Part shown: positions 19,434-29,900 of the stretch, piece by piece
Numbering within the stretch: position 1 is the first letter of the stretch
Layout: each line of letters begins with the position of its first letter
Assembly (NCBI GenBank): GCA_943737045.1
Contig: CALSFV010000223.1
Coordinates: 496,001 to 560,000, forward strand
Direction: 5' to 3'
DNA: 64,000 nt
From: Parapristionchus giblindavisi
Taxonomy: Eukaryota; Nematoda; Chromadorea; Rhabditida; Diplogasteridae
The notes under the pieces: model-generated
The model's database searches: none
What the model was told of the DNA's origin: nothing
Seen by the model: only the letters and a program-made list of their open reading frames with translations
Position numbers and translations under genes: made by a program

Positions 19434-19505
19434 CAAGGGTCAGGACTCGAACCCGCTCGATCGTTACTTCAACCGGACACTTACCATTAGACTATGGGTG
19501 TCAGT
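19434..19505 (-). pseudogene. tRNA-like sequence with A and B boxes
   Basis: On the minus strand CATAGTCTAATGGTAAG resembles an A box and GGTTCGAGTCC is a perfect B box at tRNA-like spacing, but the anticodon stem and acceptor stem do not pair well. Probably a decayed tRNA or a tRNA-derived SINE head. Confidence 0.5.
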
Positions 19506-19778
19506 TTAAGGTGCAGTTATAAGGCGTGAGATAAGGCTTGATGGGATCTGTATATAGCGATTTGCATATAGCAAACTAAATTATCGGTGTGACATGCAAA
19601 ACTAGTATGCAAAATTACTTTTCAATCAATGTCAGGCAACACATCGTATGTCGTGGCAGAGTTATCGTTGTAAGACGCCAATTTTAGATCCGCGGGAATT
19701 CAAAACTTATTTTCCGGACTTTGTTTTTTCAAGGGGGTTACTCTCCCTTTAACCTCTTTTACTCATGCAACCTCATGT

Positions 19779-19851
19779 GGCCGCGTGGCGCAATGGATAA
19801 CGCGTCTGCCTACGGAGCAGAAGATTGTAGGTTCGATCCCTACCGTGGTCG
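19779..19851 (+). tRNA. tRNA-Arg (anticodon ACG), inverted third copy
   Basis: Same 73-base sequence as the other two tRNA-Arg genes, now on the plus strand. Followed 87 bp later by tRNA-Thr. Confidence 0.95.
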
Positions 19852-19938
19852 TAAAACTTTTGCACGTGCGTTTGCACTCTATCTCCTGTCAAGTGCAACT
19901 GCGATACAAAGGTCACTCTTTGATTGCACAAAGCATCC

Positions 19939-20010
19939 GCCTCATTGCCTCAGTGGCAGAGCGTCTGTCTAGTAAACAGAAGGTCGCTGGTTCGATTCCA
20001 GCATGAGGCA
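19939..20010 (+). tRNA. tRNA-Thr (anticodon AGT), third copy with D-arm change
   Basis: As the other tRNA-Thr copies except that TTGGCTCAG reads TTGCCTCAG, a G-to-C change at the start of the A box/D stem. It may fold or be transcribed less well. Confidence 0.88.
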
Positions 20011-20170
20011 CCAATCTTTTTCCTTTTTATTGTTAGAGGTAGATTTTTGTATTAGTAATATTACTAAAATTAAGTACAATAATTCGACAATCACATAAAT
20101 AATTACATTTTCACCTAATTGTAAATCTTCTCTGATTGGCAATCACGTTGCATATCAGTGTTTGCCAAAC

Positions 20171-20241
20171 TCCATCAGGTCTAGTTGTTAGGATTTGCAG
20201 TTCTGACCCGCAAGGCGCGGGTTCCATTTCCCCGCATCGAA
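20171..20241 (+). pseudogene. tRNA-Glu pseudogene
   Basis: Matches tRNA-Glu(CTC) across GGTCTAGTTGTTAGGATTTG and the CCCCGCATCGA end, but the anticodon arm is GCAGTTCTGACCCGC (mismatched), the B box is GGTTCCATTTC, and the 5' acceptor strand is lost. Confidence 0.85.
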
Positions 20242-20618
20242 ATTTAGTCAAAGTATCAGTAACAATTAGCGTTTTTGTTCTATTTCAACAATTTTTTTCA
20301 GAAAATCATAATTCTACACGAATTTATCAATCTGAACGTATACACTTTGCAAATAATCGATAATCGATAATGAATATCTTGCTCTGTCTGAGCTAATCTA
20401 ATTGACATGTACAAAGCATTTCAATAACGAAGTCGATGAAAAATCGTTGCAATAAATTGCAAGATCGAATTATATAATCTACATTAAGAAACAAAGCAAA
20501 ATTGAATGAACTTTCTTCAACAAAGAAAATGTCAATAATTTCTATGGTTGGGGTCATGAGAAGGCCTAGCCACTTGATTTGGCCAAAATTGCGAATTATC
20601 GATTTTTTGTGATCTACC

Positions 20619-22592
20619 TTAAGAGGCCTGTTCCCTAAGACTCGATCATACTGACCACCCCCCGGACGCGTGCGCTAGCAATGAGAGCTGGGGGTCCATA
20701 CTTGGGTGTTAGGAGTGTCATCGGCCCTTATTACACAAAACAGCAGAAATTTCCTGTTTGTGCCCTCAGGCTATTAGAAAAATTAATTTAAGTGCAAAAA
20801 CGTTTAAAAATCATAATTTCTCAAATTGTTGAGATAAATTCCAAATATCATTTGCGATGCGTCTAGGGTGCACAGACCTTGCTAATTCACTATTAGCATC
20901 GTATGTGCGTTGATTCCTAAACCTCTTTTTTGACTCAAAATTTTGGTTTTTTCGGACAAATCATCCCTTGTTTTAGTGAGTGCCCAAAATTTCCGACCAG
21001 GTATTGTAGCCTAAGCAATTCTGCATCCATTTCACTTAAAACTGGGTTCTTCACGATAGACCCAGTTCTCGAATTTTTCGATCGAAGGTTCGTCATCGAT
21101 GGTTTTCCCGAACAAATGCTTTATTTTCCAAACGATTGGTGCGGAATTGTGGCCTACTCAAAGTTTCGAGGTGAGACCAGTAATATGGCACAAGAAGCCC
21201 TTCACTTGGATCAATTTGAAAATTTCGATTTTCATGACCCGGGGGTCATGGTCCGAAAATTTCAAAATTTCTCAAGTTTGAAATGTTTTCATTTATACGG
21301 CTTATTGTGAAGTACTAATGATGTGAATAATATTCAGCCAATACTCAATGGCTGATCACTCCTTTCGAAAAATTTTCGAAAATTTTCATTCTGATTGCGT
21401 GCGAAAAATCAGTTTCCAACTTGCTTTCTGAAACTTTCTCTAATAGTACTTTACAATGTACATAATCAATATGGAAATCGTTTATTTTCGAAAATTCATA
21501 TTTTTTTACCATGACCCCCCGGTCATGGAAATCGATTTTTCAAAAGTGAGCCGAATGCTGGGATTTCTGTTCTACTATGTTTACTCGTCATGAAACTTCA
21601 CATAATCATTGTTATTTGCTCGTTGTCACAGCATTCGAGTCGACAAACTGCAATATTTCAAAAATTTTCCGAAAAAGTAGGAACTTAAATTGAATTTTTT
21701 GAATTTTCAAAAATAAACGATTTTCATATTGATTATGCACATTGCAAAGTACTATGACAGAATGTTACAGAGAGCCAGTTGGAAACCGATTCAAACACAA
21801 TTCTGATTTTTCGCACGCAATCAGAATGAAAATTTTCGAAAAAATGGTTAAAAGGAGAGATCAGCCATTGAGTATTGGCTGAATATTATTCACATCATTA
21901 GTACTTCACAATAAGCCGTATAAATGAAAACATTTCAAACTTGAGAAATTTTGAAATTTTCGGACCATGACCCCCGGGTCATGAAAATCGAAATTTTCAA
22001 ATTGATCCAAGTGAAGGGCTTCTTGTGCCATATTACTGGTCTCACCTCGAAACTTTGAGTAGGCCACAATTCCGCACCAATCGTTTGGAAAATAAAGCAT
22101 TTGTTCGGGAAAACCATCGATGACGAACCTTCGATCGAAAAATTCGAGAACTGGGTCTATCGTGAAGAACCCAATTTTAAGTGAAATGGATGCAGAATTG
22201 CTTAGGCTACAATACCTGGTCGAAAAACTCTGGAGCAAACTACAACAAGGGATGATTTGTCCGAAAAAACCAAAATTTTGAGTAAAAAAAGAGGTTTAGG
22301 AATCAACGCACATACGATGCTAATAGTGAATTAGCAAGGTCTGTGCACCCTAGACGCATCGCAAATGATATTTGGAATTTATCTCAACAATTTGAGAAAT
22401 TATGATTTTTAAACGTTTTTGCACTTAAATTAATTTTTCTAATAGCCTGAGGGCACAAACAGGAAATTTCTGCTGTTTTGTGTAATAAGGGCCGGGGGCA
22501 CTCCTAACACCCAAGTATGGACCCCCAGCTCTCATTGCTAGCGCTCGCGTCCGGGGGGGGGGTGGTCGAGTCTTAACGGCCATCTCTCTTAA
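20619..22592. mobile_element. 2-kb foldback element with TTAA ends, copy 1
   Basis: Nearly perfect palindrome with arms of almost 1 kb. The ends are TTAAGAGGCCTGTTCCCTAA and, from the other side, TTAAGAGAGATGGCCGTTAA; the shared outer bases are TTAAGAG. A second copy lies at 42973-44979 with the same ends. TTAA at both limits suggests a piggyBac- or Kolobok-like target. Each arm holds the same open frame pointing to the centre (core LDQFENFDFHDPGVMVRKF), which matches no protein I recognise. Confidence 0.85.
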
Positions 22593-23392
22593 TCATAACT
22601 CGGTTCATTTTCATCGTACAGCGAGCTGACCGGTCTCATTCGAATCGTATTCTAAAGCTCTCCAAAAAAGTCTTGCATGACCCGTTGGCTGCTAAGTCGT
22701 CTTCAGGTCGAAAAATGCGAAAAACATATTTTTTGATCGAATAACTATGGAAACACATTTTCGAGTTATTCGAGGAAAACCTCATCCCATCTACACCGAT
22801 TTTGACGGCTGTTTCATGCAACTCCGCAATTTTAGTGGGGCCTTTTGGTAGAAGTTGAGCTTAAAATTTGGCTACAAGACAACCCCACTTTTTAAGTTGA
22901 ATCAATGATGACGTCACGTCAACGTGTATTATTATTATTATTAATAAATATCAGCACATTTTTCAATCAGCACAGAACACGTGTGGATACGATAGTAGTT
23001 AAATCACGTATTTCATTTATCGATCGAGATATAGGTGATCATCAATTTGGGGTACTGTGGTCGAATGAACCTTTAGGGGGATTCTGATTATCGATTGGGG
23101 TACACAGGGGTACGGTAGCTGTAAAGGTAGGATACGGTAGGTGTAAAGTGAGATACGGTAGTCGGAGAGAGTGAATGAATGAGGTTGATGTCAGCAGCTG
23201 CAAGAGCGAAAGAGTACTAGGACTGGTAGTTGAGATAGTCGATACGAATTATGGGAATCCCGTCAGAATAGAATAAAAATCAATAATAGACACAATAAAT
23301 CGATAGGTACAATCGAGATTGGCAGACGAGAAATTAGCATGAGCGTAAACGGTCACAAGTGTGTACAAAAATAGTGGGCGGGGCTGGCGTAT
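22593..23392. other. Intergenic stretch, no gene seen
   Basis: No credible exon or RNA gene. It includes an ATT microsatellite at 22929-22945 and dense TACGGTA motifs at 23110-23165. Confidence 0.4.
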
Positions 23393-23508
23393 AAAGGCAC
23401 ACCCCAAGGTTATTTTACTATACGCTCTGGCAACGCTCTCTCGTAGACAAAGAGCGCGAGAGGGTGTGGCCAGAGCGGAGAGTTTCAAATTAGCTCGCGG
23501 TGTCACTA
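23393..23508. mobile_element. MITE family A, complete
   Basis: AAAGGCACACCCCAAGG to TTAGCTCGCGGTGTCAC with arms CGCTCTGGCAACGCTCTCTC and complement. Confidence 0.8.
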
Positions 23509-24209
23509 CAACTGACACAAAAACATGAATGCATAGTTAAAGTATGTAAATCACAATGATAAGTATGACTCTAAAAAGGGGGTGCAACACATGAGGGAAG
23601 ATGAACTAATCAATCAATAATAGGGGAGATACGGTACCAGTGTATAGCAAACATATCGACTGGCGAATATAGCTTAGGGTGGTGCAAAACACAAAAAGGT
23701 TACGATGGACGTCACTATCTCACGGGTTTCTGAACGCGACGGAAAATCACGAAAAGAAGAGGCGAGAGAGCGTGCAGAACGAGGAGAGTTTTCCACTCTT
23801 TTCTTTTCGTGACTTGCGCAACGAACAGATCATGTATGAAAAAGGGAAAAGGTGTTTTTTTTAAATATAGGTAGATAATAAGGATTAAATTAACATTAAA
23901 AAAACTAATATAATTACAGATAGGCTCGTGAGTGCAGTGGGAATCTAAGAAATATACAAATCAATCAATAAATCACAACGATCAATCAATAACATGGTCA
24001 TTGATTACTGATTGATTACCGTATCTTAAAAAAACACAAATCAATCTATAAACGGCAACCATCAATCAATAACATGCCCGCTAAATTATGTATTCAACTA
24101 TTTTCTACGTGCCCTAAAATGTAATGCTCATTGCGAACAGCATGTTAAAGTATTATTATTATTATTAATAACAACTTTTTAAAAAGTGGGCGGAGTCTCG
24201 TCTGCTTAC

Positions 24210-24968
24210 CAATCGGCTGGCCATTGACCATGGCTCGGTAAAAGCCGGCTCCGGCTCGCACGGTTCTGCCGGACCGGGAGATGGACGGCTGTTGCTGATC
24301 TGCGGAGGTTCCGGAGGGCGAGTGAGGATCGTCGCGGTCGTGGTAGACGGACCAGATCGCCCACTCGACTTGTCTGAAACGAGCAATGTGGATCAGTAAA
24401 AGATCAAAGATCAAGAGATGAAGTTTTGAGATCAAAGATCAAGGGACTATCAGAAAAGATAAAAAATCAAGAGACGAAGTTCAATGATGAAAGGTGAAGA
24501 GACGTTCAGAAATTACCAAAGATCAAGGGACTATCAGTAAAGATCAAAGATCAAAGATCAACAATAACAAGTGCTAAAGAGAAAAAAAGCGCACCTTCTA
24601 GTATTGTATCGATGAGTGTCGCGCGACTCTCGCGGTCGTCTGCGGAGACTGCGCTCGCCCGATTGAGGTGCCGCTCGCATCAAGGACTGAAACAGAGAAC
24701 AATCGATTGATTATGAGATCCAAGATCATAGGCCGAAAAGCTAGGATATCGGATTTCAAAATGCGGTCAAGTTTTTTTTTATTTTTGGCAAATTTCGTTT
24801 CAAAATAAAGCCAGGCTTGGTACTTTGTAACATACCTTTCGACCTATGGATTGCACAATTACAATAAAAATGCCACAAAGCTGTCATCTAGATATTACAG
24901 TCTGTCTTTCTTTCTTTCTAAAACAAAAACAAAACAAAACAAAACAATCACCCTCCGAGGTCAGATAA

Positions 24969-25050
<82 letters not shown>

Positions 25051-26930
25051 CACCTCAAACATGGTTGTGACCGCGCGGAAACGCTGCATAAACTTGTCCT
25101 GAACCTCTTGTGAGTGCTTGTAGATCTGAAGAGACAAAACAATCAATAATCCCAAAACCAATCAATACTCCCAAAAACCAATGAATAATCCCAAAACCAA
25201 TCAATGCTCCCAAAATCATTCAATAATTCCCCGAAAACAATCAATAATCGCAAAATCAATCAATATTCCAACAAAAACAATCAATAATCGCCCAAAATCA
25301 ATCAATACCACATACCTGACTGCGCCTATCGTCAATAGTGCTGCGCACTTCCTGCAGCAGCTTGCGCACGGCCTCATCGATGAGGGAAGGCGTCGCCATC
25401 TCTCCATCCGCCGTCTTCTGGTGGATCGTACGCAGATCGTCGCACTCCTCCCACACCTCTTCCAGATCCTGCATAAAGGTAAAGGTAGAGGTGTACAAGA
25501 TCCCGTTATTCAAGACACACAAAGTCCTGTTGGTGATCACTGCCATGGGTCGAATAGCTAGGTTATCTGTTTTCGAAATCCGGTCAGGTTTTTCGATTTT
25601 TGGCAAATTTACAAGGAACCTCTTTTACATTAATCTGGCGATGAGAGATGAGTTATACCTCATTTGAAAGCCCTTCTTCTGTAGATTACGACTATGTACT
25701 TTTAAAATGCAACTGAGGTCTGTGCACGGACTTAAAATTGGAGAAGTGCCTAAAACGCAATGATGCGCGCAATGATGCACTAGTTCTCCGCGTTATCTCA
25801 GCCCGCTAGTGGTGTCACAAAGGTAAAGATGAGTAATTGTGGTATATCTGACGAACTTCGGTTAGGTTAGACGCGCGAAAGATGTTAAACAACAATTGAA
25901 ACTACTCCAAAAGTTTTTTTCAATAATGGAGAAAGTTCTCTACAGCCAGTTCAAGCACATCGTCGTCGGCTCTTGCAACTTATAATTGTAAATTCACTCG
26001 GAAATTGAGAACGAGGATCACTAGCTAGATGTACAACCACTAGAGCGCAGAAATAACGCGGAGAACTAGTGCATCATTGCGCGCATTATAGCGTTTTAGA
26101 CACTTCTCCAATTTTAAGTCCGTGCACAGACCTCCGTTGCATTTTTAAAGTACATAGTCTTAATCTACAGAAGAAGGGCTTTCAAATGAGGTATAACTCA
26201 TCTCTCATCGCCAGATTAATGTAAAAGAGGTTCCTTGTTAGCTAAAAATCCGGTCCGGTTTATCATGTTTTTGTGAAATTTTGCATCAAAATCCGATCAA
26301 ATTTTTCGATTTTTGTGAAATTTTGGCTGAAAATCCGGTCAGGCTTGGTTCTTTGTAACATACTTTTCGACCTATGATCACTGCTAGGCCAGTGTTAATT
26401 ATCACAGATCCTGCACACACAATACAGTACAATACTCTCGTCATCATATTCACTATCACTTTATTTTACTATTTCATCGAGAATTAGTCCACTATATAAA
26501 AATGAACGGCGAAGGTACAGAAAATGCTTTTAACAACAAGAGCGTTGCGAGTGGTGGTATAAAGTATAAAGTGTAAGTATAAAGTATAAAAGTATAAAGT
26601 GGGAAACACGAATTCAACTGGCTTGGTAAGAATTGTCTCAAGGACATAGTGTGCCACGCCATGTCACAATGATCATAGGGTCGAATATCGGTTTTCAAAA
26701 TGCGGTCAGGTTTTTCAATTTTTAGCAAATTTGGCTCAAAATGCGGTCAGGCTTGGCACTTTGTAACATGATTTTCGACCTATGCACACTGATAGATCGC
26801 ACATCGCTAGTAACCCATTCAACTAGCAGAAATATAAACAAAAATAGACTATGTCACTCACTCTATCCGATCGAGTCTTGTCGACAAAGTGACGTGCGCA
26901 CGGCAGTTTCATGATCTGCAATTATATTTA

Positions 26931-26961
<31 letters not shown>

Positions 26962-29900
26962 ATGATCTCCGTATGCATCGTTACATTTGCATTACGTGCC
27001 TACGCCGTAACGACGGAGACGCGACGGAGGAGGTTACGGCCATACATTTTCGGTGCCCTCGCCGTAGATTTTTATATAGTGGGTCAATTCTCGAAATAGG
27101 GTGGGTTGATTCACAAAATTCGTTATTTTCGCTTAAAAATCGTCATGTTTATCTTCCTTTTTTATCAAGTGGCCTAAAATGGGCCTTATATAGTGGGTCA
27201 ATCCTCGCACACTGCGAGGGTATGGCAATGTATGGTTACGGCGTATGCACGTGTAAGACAAATGCAACGTTGCATTACAGCAAATATGTCATCCTTCATA
27301 AACAAGCTACCGTAATCTTCAAAAATAACCTAGAATAATCCCCCAAATAAAACCATATACAGTAATCTCCCCTTATCATCTTCTTACAGACCATACAAGG
27401 ACAATTCGAAAATGCCCCCATGTAAAAATGTTTAGGCGATGTATGTTACATACCTCATTGAGACACTCTGCCGCCTCTCGCACCCATCCGCCGGGACCGT
27501 CCGCTTCCTGATCCGCATCCTCGTTGGCGCGCTCACTCTCGCGACGCGCGGCCAGCTCCGAGCTGGCGACTGCAAAGATCAAAGATCAATCTCACGAGAG
27601 GTCAAAGATCAAAGATCAATCTTATGAGAGTGCAAAGATCAATCTCAGGAGAGGTCAAAGATCAGAGATCAATCTCATGAGAGGTCAACCTTACGAGAGG
27701 TCAAAGATCAAAGACCAAACTCACGAGAGCTCAAAGATCACTCACCCGTCTTGGCTTTGCGCCTCCACTCGAACAGATTATCATCGGGCAGATCGTGGCA
27801 GGCGTCGTAGTGTGCGACGATATCCGTGATGGTCGAGTCACTGGAAGAAAGATCAAAGATCAAAGATCAATCTGCCATACCCTCCACAAAAGATCGAGGA
27901 GCTGCTACGTTATTGTGAAATAGTTAATGGATCGTTCTTCAAGCTTACAGCTACTAAGCGTTTTCCCATTAAAATATCAATCAACAACATCGGGCGCAGA
28001 TAAATTAATATTATTATTATTAATCCCACCGCAACCAGTAAGTGCTCCAACAAAAGACCCATTTACCCCGATTCACCGATATTTCACCGGGATTGAAAAA
28101 AATTACAACACTTTAAAATGAGATGAAACTCGAAATCGGCGAGTGTCCAAGTTTTAACAAAACAACTAGAAATCGCCTGGCAAAACTGTGAAGTTCCCCG
28201 GTTTGAAACAATCATTTTACAATGTCAGCCTCCCAGTCCTACAGGTTTTCATTGTACCCTCTTTAGTCACTGATCCTATGATTTCTTTCACCGCTCTCTG
28301 TTTATCGTGAATCATAGGTATAATAGCTAGGTTATCGGTTTTCAAAAGCCGGTCAGTTTTTTTTGAGATTTTTGTGAAATCTTGGCTCAAAAACAGGTCA
28401 GACTTGGTACATTGTAACATACTTTTCGACCTATCAGATAAATAAATAAATAAATAAATAAATAAACATAAATTCTCACTTCGCATACGTCACGACGGCC
28501 TCGACAAGTACGCGTGAATTGCGCACGATGCAGCTGTGCTCCTCGTTGAACTCCTTCGCGCTTACCGCGATGTGACGAACGTCCTGGAGGAGGGCACGAA
28601 GGCGACTGCAATGAGAGAGGGATACGGTACTGTGGGATTACGGTATAGATAGATACGGTGGTGGGGACAATGCAAAGAGAGGGATCATACAAGTGGGTCG
28701 ATTTTCGAAATATGATGGATTTGTTTTTTTTATTAATATTTATTTTTTTTGCAAAAATGAGCCGTATATAGTGAATCCATCCGCGGATTATGAGGGCATG
28801 AAACTGCATGTGAGAGAGTAGTAGGGAATTAAGGTGAATCAGAAACCTATTACTGTAGGATTATTGGTAGAATCGATGGATTAACTATCGGTCAGGGGTT
28901 CGCCACAAACAACAATTCTCCTCACATGAGGACGATGGTAAATCAATCAATCAATCGATATTCTTACGAGCTACCGTAGTACTCCCACCACTCACCGGTA
29001 GTGAAGAAGGTATATTGAGCCATCTTAGCGCGGATGGTATGATAGTGTTGTGCTTAGCTATGACAATGTTTGTGAAAAGTTTTTTCTCATCTAGTTTATT
29101 GGTTAACAGATAAACTACATGGCCAAACTCTTCACAAACTATGGCATAACGAACAAGCACAACGCTGACTAACTCACCGATAGTATCCATTATTGATCCG
29201 TTCGATGATGGTCTGAATATCGATCGGATAGGCGACGCACGCCGGATAGTCCGGGTAGTCGTCAATGTTGACGGGCGTCGCGAACACCTGAATTTAATTA
29301 TTTAATCAAAATTTTTACAAATTACAATAAAATTAATTTCATTTCAACCACATTTATCAAAAGTTCGTTAGGTCGAATGCTCTGTTCAGCATAGCGTTCC
29401 AATTCCTGCTCTTCGCTCCGCTACCACATTATAAAATTAAATTACTAAATATCGATTATTGATACATTTTATAGCAATTTCAACTCGTTTGTTACACCCA
29501 AAATCAATCAATAAAAATACCGAATCAATCGATAAACAACCCTACCGTAACGGTTTCCAACTCGGAGAGCGCATGTAAGCACTCGGCAAGGCGCTGTCGT
29601 GTCCGCTCGCCCTCTTCATCCCCCTCGGGCCAATCGCCGGGGCACGTCGGCAATCTGGCCAGCATTCTCTGGTCGTCTTCCGTCACAGATTGATCTGAGA
29701 GAAAGATCAAAGATCAAAGTTCAAGTTGCTGCACTTCAATAATCAAAAGATCAAAGATCAAGGTGTTGCACTTTAATAATCTAAAGATCAAAGATCAAAA
29801 CGTACTCGATCGTCGATCATCCCTCTTCATGATGTCCCAGGGCGAGAAGGGTTCGTCTTCGCCTGTGTCCCAGCGGATTGTCAACCGCTGCCAGTTCGAG

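Larger units (their letters stand above)
24210..27569 (-). other. BRWD-type gene, remnant of bromodomain 2 and C-terminus
   Basis: GGWVREAAECLNE and IMKLPCARHFVDKTRSD match the start of bromodomain 2, and DLEEVWEECDDLRTIHQKTA resembles its BC region. The ZA-loop and helix-A segment with the expected P-x-Y and P-M-D motifs is not found; the intron between (25469-26861) holds two family-D MITEs and a nested foldback. Downstream exons are basic and serine-rich (ERSLRRRPRESRD, SISRSGRTVRAGAGFYRAM). Confidence 0.7.

Noticed and set aside
24147..24210. Read-through extension of the last BRWD exon (KQTRLRPLFKKLL)
   Set aside because: Possible, but a GTAAGC donor lies exactly at the end of the conserved-looking part and the extension runs into an ATT repeat. 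Kept only as an alternative.
27927..28121. Open frame shared with 51674-51925 (core TTSGADILILLLLI)
   Set aside because: Present in both intron copies only because of the segmental duplication; different frames are open in each copy, and an ATT run lies inside.
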